From: Gemmatimonadota bacterium
GTDB taxonomy: Bacteria; Gemmatimonadota; Gemmatimonadetes; Gemmatimonadales; Gemmatimonadaceae
Assembly (NCBI GenBank): GCA_040388625.1
Contig: JAZKBK010000004.1
Location: 62,001-126,000, forward strand
Length of the DNA stretch: 64,000 nt
Direction: 5' to 3'
Under the pieces are notes generated by a model, which made no database searches, was not told the DNA's origin, and saw only the letters and a list, made by a program, of their open reading frames with translations. A program made the translations under genes and the position numbers. This document shows, piece by piece, positions 24,135 to 33,361 of this stretch (its first letter is position 1; every line of letters starts with the position of its first letter).

Positions 24135-26810
24135 ATGCGTGCTTTGAACCTCCGGTCACTCCTCGTGGCCGTTGTCGTATCCGGAGCGCCGGCACTAGCC
24201 GTGGCGCAGAATCCAACGTCGCAGCAGGCGCAGCAGATGCTCCAGAGCAATCCTGCGCTGCTCCAGCAACTGAGACAACGGATCATGACCAGCGGGATGA
24301 CGCCGGACCAGGTTCGGGCGAGGCTCAGAGAAGCTGGCTACCCCGAGAATCTGCTCGACGCCTACATGAGCGGTGCCGGATCGCCGGACTCGACTGCGAA
24401 CCAGGGAGATGTGTTGAACGCGGTCCAGCAGCTCGGGATCGTCGACAGTGCGCAGGTCGATTTCCTGCGATGCGGGCTGAATCCGGATTCGTTGATGTAC
24501 GCCGACACGCTTTTCAATGGGGGTCGCGGTGGCGCGATGGACACGACCAGCGGGTCACTCGGCTCGCTGAACTCGCTGCGACCGCGCGGGACCAACCTTT
24601 CCGGCGGTGTGCAGGGACAGGATGCGTACATGTCGGACAGCGTTCGAAACAGCCGCCAGCGTCAGGCGCTCGCGCGCGCATGCAAGGCTCGCGCTGACTC
24701 GCTCCATCGCCCGGAAGTGATTGCACAGTCGCAGCGCGACAGCGGATTCACGATATTCGGGCTCGACTTCTTTCGCCGTTCGACCACGCTGTTCAATCCA
24801 AACGTCGCAGGGCCCGTCGACGCGAATTACCGACTCGGCCCCGGTGATCAGCTCGTGCTCGTGCTCACCGGCGACGTCGAAGCGTCGTATCAGCTCGATG
24901 TAACCAGACAGGGCTTCATCGTCGTACCACAGGTTGGCCAGATCTCGGTCAACGGACTAACGCTCAGTCAGTTGAACGACGTCCTGTACGACCGCCTCGG
25001 CCGCGTGTACTCCGGCGTGAGGCGCGGTGGGGACGCCACCACGCACTTCTCCGTCACGCCGGCGAAGCTCCGCAGCAACATGGTGTTCGTCGTCGGTGAC
25101 GTGATGGCGCCGGGCGCGTATCAGGTATCAGCGTCCGGAACGCTACTGTCAGCGCTTTACGCGGCCGGCGGTCCGACCGACAACGGGAGCCTGCGTGACC
25201 TGCAGGTGCGTCGCGGTGGCAAGCTCATCGCGAACATGGATTTCTACGACTATCTCATCAATGGAGATGCGTCACACGACATCCGGTTGGAGACTGGGGA
25301 CATTGTCTTCGTTCCAGTGCATCTTGCTCGCGTGCGGATCGTGGGAGAGATTGTTCGGCCCGCGACTTACGAGATCAAGCCGACCGAAACTCTGGCCGAT
25401 GCGCTTCGCTTCTCTGGCGGGTTCAAGGCAACAGCCTCACGCCAGAGGGTTCAGGTCGAGCGAATCGTACCGCCGGCCGAACGGACACCGGGCCGAGACC
25501 GCGTCACCACCGATATCGTCTCGGACGCGTTTCTCACCGGGACCGGACCCGCTGTTCCGGTCCAACCGGGTGATGTCATCCGTGTGTTCCCGGTCGCGAC
25601 GCGCGTGCGGAATCGTGTAACGGTTCGCGGCAATGTCAACATGCCGGGTACCATAGGTCTCACGCCAGGAATGACGGTTGCCGGCGCACTCAAGCTGGCC
25701 GGGGGAATCAAGCCGGATACGTACCTCGGCGAAGTTCTCATCACGCGACTGAATCCTGATTCGACGCGCCAGCAGCTGCGCGCGACGTTGCGCGATTCAT
25801 CCGGCGCAGTGGTGAACGATTTCCCACTGCACGAAGACGATAACCTCACGGTTTATTCAGTGACGGACTTCCGTCCGGTTCGCTACGTCGCGATCAACGG
25901 CGCGGTCCGCAGGAGCGGACAGTTTCCATATCGCGAAGGGATGACGATGCGAGACCTCGTGCTCGAAGCGGGCGGACTGGAACAGAGCGCGCTGCTCAAC
26001 GAAGCACGCATCGCGCGCCTTCCCGATGACAGATCGGGTACCGTGACCGCGCGTGAATTCACTGTCCCGCTCGACTCCAGCTACCTATTTGAGCGTGGGC
26101 CCAACGGGCAATACGCGGGACCGCCTGGACTACCCGCGTCCGCCGGTCCGACGCCCGACGTCCAGCTCAAGCCATACGACAACGTGCTGATCCTTCGGCA
26201 GCCAGGCTGGGAACTGCAGCGCACGGTGACGGTCGCGGGCGAGGTGCGCTTCCCGGGCAAGTACACACTGCTCAACAAGAACGAACATATCAGCGACGTG
26301 CTCAAGCGCGCCGGCGGTCTCACTCCCGAGGGTTACGCCAACGGCGTGACGTTCTACCGACGCTCCAGCTCGATCGGGCGCATCGGCATCGAGCTACCCG
26401 ACGTGCTGAAGGATCCGAAAAGCCGCGACAATCTGCTCCTGGTAGATGGCGACTCGCTGTACATACCGCGCTTCAATGCGGTGGTGCGTGTGCAGGGTGA
26501 AGTGAACTCGCCGGTGGCGGTTACATACTCGCCCGGCAAGGATCTCAACTACTACATTCGTGCCGCAGGCGGTGCGACGCGCAAGGCAGATGTCGATCAC
26601 GCGTACGTCACGCAGCCGAACGGCAAGGTCGATGCAGAATCGCAACGGTTCCTGATTCCGGATTACATCCCGAAGCCGAAACCTGGAAGCGTGGTGTACG
26701 TGCCAGTGAACGACGGCAGCGGCGGCCCCAGCGTACTGACGATGCTCGGGTCGTTGACAGGGGTCGCGTCGAGCCTGCTCGCCGTGATCGCGCTGCTTCG
26801 CACACACTAA
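24135..26810 (+). CDS. Polysaccharide export protein with multiple SLBB domains (Wza-like)
   Basis: This is the probable outer-membrane/periplasmic channel for polysaccharide export. The 891-residue protein has a signal peptide (cleavage after AVA at about 24), a Gln-rich helical region to about 100, then a poly-export domain (about 229-315, NYRLGPGDQLVLVLTGDVEA). About six SLBB repeats follow (near 316, 395, 495, 580, 697 and 785), each of the type GxVxxPGxYxxxxGxTxxxALxxAGG. A C-terminal hydrophobic helix runs from about 870 to 888. It is much longer than Wza (379 residues). No lipobox cysteine is seen after the signal peptide. It heads an operon with Wzz, Wzy, GT2 and GT9. Confidence 0.9.
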   Translation: MRALNLRSLLVAVVVSGAPALAVAQNPTSQQAQQMLQSNPALLQQLRQRIMTSGMTPDQVRARLREAGYPENLLDAYMSGAGSPDSTANQGDVLNAVQQLGIVDSAQVDFLRCGLNPDSLMYADTLFNGGRGGAMDTTSGSLGSLNSLRPRGTNLSGGVQGQDAYMSDSVRNSRQRQALARACKARADSLHRPEVIAQSQRDSGFTIFGLDFFRRSTTLFNPNVAGPVDANYRLGPGDQLVLVLTGDVEASYQLDVTRQGFIVVPQVGQISVNGLTLSQLNDVLYDRLGRVYSGVRRGGDATTHFSVTPAKLRSNMVFVVGDVMAPGAYQVSASGTLLSALYAAGGPTDNGSLRDLQVRRGGKLIANMDFYDYLINGDASHDIRLETGDIVFVPVHLARVRIVGEIVRPATYEIKPTETLADALRFSGGFKATASRQRVQVERIVPPAERTPGRDRVTTDIVSDAFLTGTGPAVPVQPGDVIRVFPVATRVRNRVTVRGNVNMPGTIGLTPGMTVAGALKLAGGIKPDTYLGEVLITRLNPDSTRQQLRATLRDSSGAVVNDFPLHEDDNLTVYSVTDFRPVRYVAINGAVRRSGQFPYREGMTMRDLVLEAGGLEQSALLNEARIARLPDDRSGTVTAREFTVPLDSSYLFERGPNGQYAGPPGLPASAGPTPDVQLKPYDNVLILRQPGWELQRTVTVAGEVRFPGKYTLLNKNEHISDVLKRAGGLTPEGYANGVTFYRRSSSIGRIGIELPDVLKDPKSRDNLLLVDGDSLYIPRFNAVVRVQGEVNSPVAVTYSPGKDLNYYIRAAGGATRKADVDHAYVTQPNGKVDAESQRFLIPDYIPKPKPGSVVYVPVNDGSGGPSVLTMLGSLTGVASSLLAVIALLRTH

Positions 26811-26820
26811 GCATCCCAGG

Positions 26821-27915
26821 ATGCCGGACGTCGTGCCGATTGCGGAGCCAAGCCTCGAGCCACTGACGCTTGCGTTGTGGACCGCCGGCGTGCTCAACCG
26901 GTGGCGCACGGTAATCGTCAGCACGATCTGTGTGCTCGTGCTCGCGCTGCTATCGACGGTGATCCTGCCGCCGGTCTACCGCGTCACTGTTTCATTTGCA
27001 CCGAATCCCAGCAGCTCGTCCAAGCTGGGCGGCGCAATCAGCAGTCTGAGCTCGGGCGCATTGTCCAGCCTCGCGGGCGGGATGGGGCTTGGATCGGTCG
27101 GCGGGGAGCCGACGGAGTCGCCCGAGTTCTACGCCGAGTTGATGCAGAGCCGTGAGCTGTTGACGAGACTGCTTCTCACAAAGATGCCGGACCCGCGCCA
27201 GGCAGTGCGCGGCGACAGCGCGAGACTGGTGGATATCATGAAGTTGCGGTCCACCGATCCTGCGCGACGCATCGAGCTCGGCGTGAAGGAACTCGGGAAA
27301 TCCATGACGACCGAGTCCAACGTGCGGACCAACCTGATAAAGGTCACGGTCGAGAATCGCTATCCGACTATCGCATCGCGAGAGGCCAACGCCGCGCTCG
27401 CCTTGGTCAATTCGTTCAACCTCGAGCAGCGCACTTCGCGCGCACGCGCCAAGCGCGTCTATCTCGAAGGTCGTACCGCACAGGCAAAGACAGATCTCGG
27501 TACCGCACAGGCACGTTACCGTGACTTCTTGTCGTCCAACCGGCAGTGGCGGCTCTCCCCTACCCTGTCCTCGGACGAGGAGACGCTGCGTCGCAACGAG
27601 GACGTCGCATCGGAGCTGTACCTGTCGCTCGAGAAGCAAGTCGAATCCGCCAAGCTCGACGAGTTCAACGATGCCGCGCTGATCACTGTGGTTGATTCCG
27701 CGGTAACACCGATCAAGCCGTACTGGCCGCGATTCAGTTTGCTGATTCCGGGCGCCATGCTGCTCGGAATCTTCATCGGCATCACGATTGCCGGAGTCGC
27801 GACAGTCTACGCGGACTGGAGCCGACGCGAGCCGATGGCAGCGCGCAAGCTTGCATCGGCGATAAGGCGCCGGAAAGCACGCAGCGACGTGCCTCCGGTT
27901 GCGCGTCGTGCCTGA
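26821..27915 (+). CDS. Wzz-type chain-length determinant / polysaccharide copolymerase
   Basis: PCP proteins span the inner membrane, control chain length and connect to the export channel. The 364-residue protein has a membrane helix at about 31-50 (VIVSTICVLVLALLSTVIL) and a periplasmic coiled-coil region. A second helix (about 302-328) follows a Pro-rich PIKPYWPRFSLLIPGA segment typical of Wzz. The short Arg-rich cytoplasmic tail has no kinase domain or Tyr cluster, so it is a PCP without a fused BY-kinase. It begins 10 nt after the SLBB gene. Confidence 0.88.
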   Translation: MPDVVPIAEPSLEPLTLALWTAGVLNRWRTVIVSTICVLVLALLSTVILPPVYRVTVSFAPNPSSSSKLGGAISSLSSGALSSLAGGMGLGSVGGEPTESPEFYAELMQSRELLTRLLLTKMPDPRQAVRGDSARLVDIMKLRSTDPARRIELGVKELGKSMTTESNVRTNLIKVTVENRYPTIASREANAALALVNSFNLEQRTSRARAKRVYLEGRTAQAKTDLGTAQARYRDFLSSNRQWRLSPTLSSDEETLRRNEDVASELYLSLEKQVESAKLDEFNDAALITVVDSAVTPIKPYWPRFSLLIPGAMLLGIFIGITIAGVATVYADWSRREPMAARKLASAIRRRKARSDVPPVARRA

Positions 27916-29299
27916 GCAAGGCGCGCGCCCCGAGCGCTCGCTTCCTGCAAGAGCGCTTCCGTGGGTTCTCTGGGCGCTGACGTTCCACATCCTCGGCATC
28001 GCGGTCCTGTTCGGCTATTTCAACCTTTCGATAAAGGTCGTTCAGGTAATCGCTGCGTGGAAGGAAATCGCGGGACTGCTGCTGTTCACCGTGGTCGTCG
28101 TGCGCGCCGCAACCGGCTGGGGACCACGCGTCGCGGTGTCCGCCGCTGATCTGTTCGCAGGGTTGTGGATTGCCCTCGCCGTGGTCTTCTTCGCCACGGA
28201 AAACGTCGTGTTGCGCGACTTCGTTCCATTGAAGGCTGCCGTGTTCGGCGTGCGTGACGCAGCCTTCTTCATGCTGTTCTACTTTGTGGGCCGCGCAACG
28301 CCGGAGTTGGGTGACGATTACCGATTCATGAAACACGCATTTGCGGTGCTGGCGGTCACGTCCATCGTCGCGATCGCGGAGCAGATATTCGTCACGCCGC
28401 AGATGCTCGTCGCGCTGGGTGTTGCCTCATACGTGCAGAATTTTCTGGGCGGTGTAGCGTTCACGCAAGGGAACGTGTACGGGCTGCCGGACAATTACTG
28501 GAGCGAGATGGGCGGTCACATGGTGCGCCGCTCAGGCTCCGTATTCCTGTCCGGACAGGGGTTCGCAGTGGTGTTCATCGTCCTGCTGCCGCTCGCGACG
28601 CTGTGGCTGCTTCAGAAAGGTGACAGAACGCGCTGGTTCCATCGTGTGCTGTATGGCATCATCTGGATCGGGCTCATCGCGACGTTCACCCGGACCGCGA
28701 TCGTCGTTGCAGGTCTTCAGACGTTGATCCTTTTCGCCATCCGGCGTCGAGTGACTGGCGCAGCGCTCGCCGCGAGCGTCGCGGTTGGCGCGCTGGTGGC
28801 CGGCGTGCTCGTATTTCCATCGCTCGCGACCTTCGTCTTCGAGACGCTGACGTGGCAGAGCGGCAGCAGCGTCTCGCACCTCAAGGATTGGACCAATGGC
28901 ATCACCGCATTTCTCGAGCAACCCTGGGGCTACGGGTTAGGTACGACGGATCAGACAGCGGTCCGCGCAGGTCTCGAACCGCTCACGGCGGACAACGTGT
29001 ATCTCAAGTACGCCGTCGAGCTCGGCCTGCCCGGGCTTGTTGCGCTGGTGGGTACGCTTGCCTGCATCGGGATGGCGGGTTTCCGGGCGGCGACGCGCAG
29101 CATCGCCGCGCCAGCACGTGACATGGGTGTCGCTGTCGCGCTCATCATACTTGGCGTGCTTGTCTACGGCATGACGAGTACGATGTTCAACGACCCAATG
29201 GTCGGCTACCTGGTATTCTGGCTCGGCGGCACGGCGGTTACACTCGCGCAGCGAGCGCCATCGCCACTCAGCTCCAAAATCGCGCTCAGTTATGCATGA
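27899..29299 (+). CDS. O-antigen ligase / polymerase family protein (Wzy_C)
   Basis: This is a polytopic membrane protein of 466 residues with about 10-12 helices. A periplasmic loop carries the Wzy_C/WaaL pattern (GLLPDNYW-like loop, then RSGSVFLSGQGFA and TRTAIVVAGLQTLI). Later, HLKDWTNGITAFLEQPWGYG with the WGYGLGT motif and the terminal YLKYAVELGLPGLVAL are typical. It could polymerise repeat units or ligate them. The frame opens with TTG inside wzz; GTG at 27908 is an alternative start. Overlap with wzz indicates one operon. Confidence 0.85.
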   Translation: MRVVPEQGARPERSLPARALPWVLWALTFHILGIAVLFGYFNLSIKVVQVIAAWKEIAGLLLFTVVVVRAATGWGPRVAVSAADLFAGLWIALAVVFFATENVVLRDFVPLKAAVFGVRDAAFFMLFYFVGRATPELGDDYRFMKHAFAVLAVTSIVAIAEQIFVTPQMLVALGVASYVQNFLGGVAFTQGNVYGLPDNYWSEMGGHMVRRSGSVFLSGQGFAVVFIVLLPLATLWLLQKGDRTRWFHRVLYGIIWIGLIATFTRTAIVVAGLQTLILFAIRRRVTGAALAASVAVGALVAGVLVFPSLATFVFETLTWQSGSSVSHLKDWTNGITAFLEQPWGYGLGTTDQTAVRAGLEPLTADNVYLKYAVELGLPGLVALVGTLACIGMAGFRAATRSIAAPARDMGVAVALIILGVLVYGMTSTMFNDPMVGYLVFWLGGTAVTLAQRAPSPLSSKIALSYA

Positions 29300-30221
29300 T
29301 CCGTCGTTCGGCGTCGTGCTGCTCAACTGGAACGGCTGCGCGGATACGGAAGCGGCACTCGACTCGCTGTTGGCAGCCGACCTGCGGCCCGACCACGTAG
29401 TCGTGGTGGACAACGGTTCGCACGACGATTCGGTGCAACGACTGAACGCGTGGCGCGACCGCAACGAGCCGCGCGGCGATTCGGATGCCGCCGGACGCTG
29501 GCTGACGATCGTCGCAGAGGCAGAGAACCGGGGCTTTGCGATCGGCAACAACATCGGGCTCCGCAGCCTCGCGACGGGCACGAACGTGACTCACTTTCTG
29601 CTGCTCAACAACGACGCGACCATCGCGCCCGATTACTTCGCGCGCATGAGCGACGCGATTCGCGAATATCCCGACTCGGCGTTGCTCGGCTGCACCATCT
29701 ACTACCACCCAGACCGCGACAAGGTCTGGTTCGGCGGAGGGTACGAAGTCCCCTACCGTGCGCTCGTGCTGCATAGATACGAAGTGCCAGCCGATCACGC
29801 TCCGCATCCGACTCCGTTCGTAACAGGCTGCGCGATGATGATCTCGCGCACTCTATACGACGCCTGCGGCGGCCTCGCCGAATGCTATACGCCGATCTAC
29901 TGGGAAGACACCGAGTACTCCTTTCGCGCGCGGAATGGTGGATGGCGCGTGATGCTGGTGCCGGCTGCGCGTGCGTACCACAGAGTGAGCGCGAGCATGG
30001 GGGGCGAGAAGGCCACGCCGCGCGCCGCGTTCCTGCAGAATCGCCACCGAGGGTATTACGTGCGTCGCAACTATCACGGATTCGACCGCGTGACGGCCCT
30101 CACCTATCTCGTCGTCACAAAGCCCGCTCGCTCCCTCGTCGAGCTGCTGCGCGGCCGCCCGGCCATGGGAAGCGCGATATTCCGCGGCTTCCTGCATGGC
30201 TTGACCGACGATCCTGCTTGA
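29292..30221 (+). CDS. Glycosyltransferase family 2
   Basis: This 309-residue cytoplasmic enzyme has the GT-A fold. It shows VVLLNWNG at the N-terminus, VVVDNGSHDDSV for nucleotide binding, NRGFAIGNN, LLLNNDATI carrying the DxD-like motif, and CGGLAECYTPIYWEDTEYSF with the catalytic ED. It resembles rhamnosyltransferase-type enzymes of O-antigen assembly, but donor and acceptor are unknown. Its ATG overlaps the O-antigen ligase stop by 8 nt. Confidence 0.9.
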   Translation: MHDPSFGVVLLNWNGCADTEAALDSLLAADLRPDHVVVVDNGSHDDSVQRLNAWRDRNEPRGDSDAAGRWLTIVAEAENRGFAIGNNIGLRSLATGTNVTHFLLLNNDATIAPDYFARMSDAIREYPDSALLGCTIYYHPDRDKVWFGGGYEVPYRALVLHRYEVPADHAPHPTPFVTGCAMMISRTLYDACGGLAECYTPIYWEDTEYSFRARNGGWRVMLVPAARAYHRVSASMGGEKATPRAAFLQNRHRGYYVRRNYHGFDRVTALTYLVVTKPARSLVELLRGRPAMGSAIFRGFLHGLTDDPA

Positions 30222-31387
30222 TGGTCGATCGCAGCCAGTTCCGGGATTCGTATCATTATGCGCTGGCGGTGGCGAGTGAAATCGCCGCCCCCGCATTGCG
30301 ACTCGTCGCAAGAGCGGCGTCCAGATCGGCTCCAGCGCCGCCGGCGAGCTGGCGTACAGGTGTGATCATTGGCAGGGATCACATAGGCGACGTACTGTAC
30401 CGCACATGCTCACTGGAAGCACTGCACACGGGCTTGCCTGACTGCCGCTGGTCATATCTTACCTCTGAGAGTGGTGCTGCCGTGCTCGCCGGAAATCCGG
30501 CGCTCGCTCATGTCCTGCCATGGACGTCCGACAGCGACGAGCGGCCGCTCGAGCCGGTGAAGCGCGATGAACTGGCGAAGAAAATGTTCGACGTGGCGTT
30601 GTGCAGTGACAACATTGCGCATCATCACGCAGTGATGCTCGCACTCAAGCTTGGGATCCCCAACCGCGTCGGATTCACGCGCAAGGGATTGTCCGGACTG
30701 GTAACGCTCGGTGTCGCTACCGACGGTCCAACGTCTCATCCCGCCGCCTTCCGGCGCATGGTCGAAGCTGTAACCGGATTGCCTGACCCATCGCCGCTGC
30801 GGCCGAGGATCTACCCGTCACAGAATGATGTCCGTGCGGCTGATTTCGAGTGGCATCGACTGGCCCTGCACGACGCGGAGTTTGTCATCGCGTCCGCGGT
30901 GACGACGCGTCAGACGATTGGCGACTTTCCCCCGGGATTCTTCAGCGACATCCTTCGCCGCGTGCTCGTGCTGGCGCCCACCGCTCGCGTGCTGCTCAGC
31001 GGCGGCGCGAACGACCGGCCTGTTCTGGAGGCAATCGCCGCGGAGTTGGGAGATCGCGCGTGCATATCGGCTGGCACGCTGCAGCTGCTCGCCTACGGCG
31101 CGATGCTCAGGCGATGCGCCGCGTTCGTCGGTGCGGATTCGGGTCCGCGCCATCTCGCAAACGCCGCGGGCATCCCCGTATTCTTTGTCCGGAACATGGG
31201 TGCGACTGAAATCGGAAGCGGGAAATATTGCCCGACAGAGTTCGACGTTGCGCCAACCGGAGAATATCTCTCGCCCGAGGCGATGCGGCGTGCGCTCGAA
31301 AGCGTCGATCGCGACTCAGTCGCTAACGCGTTGGTATCGGCCGCGCGGCAACAAGCTCGCGATAGCATCGCAGGTACGCCGAGCTGA
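30221..31387 (+). CDS. Glycosyltransferase family 9 (heptosyltransferase-like)
   Basis: GT9 enzymes transfer heptose or other sugars from ADP-activated donors. The 388-residue protein starts at ATG overlapping the GT2 stop (TGATG). It shows GRDHIGDVLYRTCSLEAL (N-terminal acceptor domain), the VLLSGGANDRPVLEAIA segment, and the GT9 signature FVGADSGPRHLANAAGIP near residue 310. With rfaE1 in the same region an ADP-heptose donor is plausible but unproven. The last 65 nt overlap the opposing GT4 gene. Confidence 0.87.
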   Translation: MVDRSQFRDSYHYALAVASEIAAPALRLVARAASRSAPAPPASWRTGVIIGRDHIGDVLYRTCSLEALHTGLPDCRWSYLTSESGAAVLAGNPALAHVLPWTSDSDERPLEPVKRDELAKKMFDVALCSDNIAHHHAVMLALKLGIPNRVGFTRKGLSGLVTLGVATDGPTSHPAAFRRMVEAVTGLPDPSPLRPRIYPSQNDVRAADFEWHRLALHDAEFVIASAVTTRQTIGDFPPGFFSDILRRVLVLAPTARVLLSGGANDRPVLEAIAAELGDRACISAGTLQLLAYGAMLRRCAAFVGADSGPRHLANAAGIPVFFVRNMGATEIGSGKYCPTEFDVAPTGEYLSPEAMRRALESVDRDSVANALVSAARQQARDSIAGTPS

Positions 31388-32540
31388 ACGAATCGAAGGA
31401 GAAGTCGCGCCGTACGCGATCGTAACCAGCGTGCCCCATCCGCGTGCGTGTCTCGGGATCGTGCAACAGACTTATGATTGCGCCAGCCATCGCATCGGCG
31501 TCGCCCGGCGCTGTCAGCAGCCCTGTCACTCCGTCAGCCACCATCTCCGGAGCACCGCCATGTCTCGTCGCGACGACGGGCAAGGCGCTCGCCATGGCCT
31601 CGAGGATCGTCGTCGGGAGCGGATCGGGACGAAGTGACGGCTGTACGAAGACGTCGAAGGTGCTGAGCAACGACGGCGTGTCGGCACAATATTCCTGAAT
31701 CGTCACCCGATCGGCGATTCCGTAACTCCGCGCGACCGCTCGCAGCTTGTCCAACGCTGGAAAATTCCCCTCAAGTACGCCGCCGGCAAACACGAATTGG
31801 GCGTTGGGAATTGCACCGCACACCGTTCTGGCAGCCTGGAGGAGCAGCTCCTGTCCCTTCCACGTTCCGACGCGGCCGATCATCCCCACGACGATCGGCG
31901 CATCGGGGTTTGTGGCACCGATCGGCTGACGCTTGGGCGTACATGTTCCGCCGGAAAAGCGCGCTGGATCTATGCAGTTGTATATCACGGATAGCTTCGA
32001 GGTCGCGCCAGGTTGGGTATCGAGCAGGTGATTTTTCACCGCGTTCGATACCGCTACCACCCTGTCCGCCGATCGCACGACCTTGCGGGAAAGCCACTTT
32101 CTCACTGCACGCGGACGTTCGACGATCTCGGATACGTGCCACAGGTGCGGAACGCGCAACGCTCCCGCAACACGGGCTCCGGTAAGCACCGTCGCAGTAT
32201 GTGAGTGAACCATTACGATATTACGATCGCCAATTGCATCCATTGCAGCGCGGAGCGAGGCCGGCGCCTGTCTCAGGAGCCGTGCGAAGCCGGTTGGTGT
32301 CATGTAACGCCGGCGCAACACCGTGAGCGGAACCGAGTGTACCGGCACGCCGCGGGCGCGCAGACGTCCGCTGAGCCGCGTCTCTGGCGCAAGCTCCGAG
32401 CTGACGTCGTCCGGTACCAGCACCATCGCGTCGAATTCAGTCCCTTCCAGCGCGCGCACGATCTCGTACAGCACATAGTCCGATCCATACCACTCGTCGG
32501 CTCCGTGCACGAAAAGAATCGTGCGGCGATTATCTGACAT
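31323..32540 (-). CDS. Glycosyltransferase family 4
   Basis: The 405-residue GT-B enzyme has an N-terminal HGADEWYGSDYVLYEIVRAL donor-domain start and HSHTATVLTGARVAGA. Further on are VVGMIGRVGTWKGQELLLQA and PTTILEAMASALPVVATRHG with the GT4 E-x7-E motif, followed by GVTGLLTAPGDADAMA. It overlaps the upstream GT2 by 11 nt, so they are cotranscribed. Sugar specificity cannot be told from sequence. Its 3' end runs antisense into the GT9 gene. Confidence 0.9.
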   Translation of the reverse strand: MSDNRRTILFVHGADEWYGSDYVLYEIVRALEGTEFDAMVLVPDDVSSELAPETRLSGRLRARGVPVHSVPLTVLRRRYMTPTGFARLLRQAPASLRAAMDAIGDRNIVMVHSHTATVLTGARVAGALRVPHLWHVSEIVERPRAVRKWLSRKVVRSADRVVAVSNAVKNHLLDTQPGATSKLSVIYNCIDPARFSGGTCTPKRQPIGATNPDAPIVVGMIGRVGTWKGQELLLQAARTVCGAIPNAQFVFAGGVLEGNFPALDKLRAVARSYGIADRVTIQEYCADTPSLLSTFDVFVQPSLRPDPLPTTILEAMASALPVVATRHGGAPEMVADGVTGLLTAPGDADAMAGAIISLLHDPETRTRMGHAGYDRVRRDFSFDSFSSAYLRCYRELVAARPIPTR

Positions 32541-33336
32541 TCGGGCCGGACACGAGAATGCGCGGGTGTTTTCTCACGAACCTGGCCATGCCGTGCATGT
32601 GCCAGAGCGTGCGCCGGTCGAAGAACGTCTTGTCCGTAGCTGCCTGATGCTCGTGCATCGCACGCGCATCGGGTGTCTGCCATACCGCCCAGCCGGCCTT
32701 CCACATCCGCCACGCGAGGTCGACGTCCTCGATGTACAGCGGGCGATAGCCGGGATCGAAGCCGCCGAGCTCCGTCCATGCTGCACGACGGACGAATAGA
32801 CATGCGCCGAGTGCCCAGTCGATCTTCCGGTCCTCGATCGGCGGCGGAAGATAGTGCGCGGTCCGGATGACTCGATCCTCACCTACGAGACGTCGCAGCG
32901 GTGTGCGTCGCAGTATCGTCCCACCCAGCCGCGGGAAGCGGCGCGCCGACGGCTGTGGTGCGCCGGAGGGAAAGCTCAATAACGGAGCGATGACCCCCGC
33001 ATCTTCGTGCCGGGCCATCGCCTCCACCATTTCCGCGATGCAATCCGGCTCCAGCACGACGTCGGGATTGAGAACGAGACCAAAGTCGAAGCCGGTACTG
33101 GCGAGCGCGTCGTTGTGATTCTCGGCGAACCCGAACGGCGTTGCACGTTTCAGAATCACCGCGTCGTGGATGAGCTCACGCGTCACCTGTGAAGTGCTGT
33201 CATCCACCCCGTTGACGACGACCACGACCGTCAGCCGTCCGTCGAAACTCTGGGAGGCGAGCGACTCCAGACAGGCGCGAATCTTGTCGCCCTCTCCGGT
33301 GGAAACGATCGATGCGGCGACGTGCGTCACTCGCAC
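32530..33336 (-). CDS. Glycosyltransferase family 2
   Basis: The 268-residue GT-A enzyme shows HVAASIVSTGEGDKIRACLE, VVVVVNGVDDST and FGFAENHNDAL. It also has LVLNPDVVL (DxD-like) and GGFDPGYRPLYIEDVDLAWR with the catalytic ED. It is a rhamnosyltransferase-like member. The start is GTG; a second GTG two codons later is also possible. It lies between wzx and a GT4 gene in the same operon. Confidence 0.88.
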   Translation of the reverse strand: MRVTHVAASIVSTGEGDKIRACLESLASQSFDGRLTVVVVVNGVDDSTSQVTRELIHDAVILKRATPFGFAENHNDALASTGFDFGLVLNPDVVLEPDCIAEMVEAMARHEDAGVIAPLLSFPSGAPQPSARRFPRLGGTILRRTPLRRLVGEDRVIRTAHYLPPPIEDRKIDWALGACLFVRRAAWTELGGFDPGYRPLYIEDVDLAWRMWKAGWAVWQTPDARAMHEHQAATDKTFFDRRTLWHMHGMARFVRKHPRILVSGPNVR

Positions 33337-33361
33337 TCCACTGTTCCGCTGACCGCGCTCG

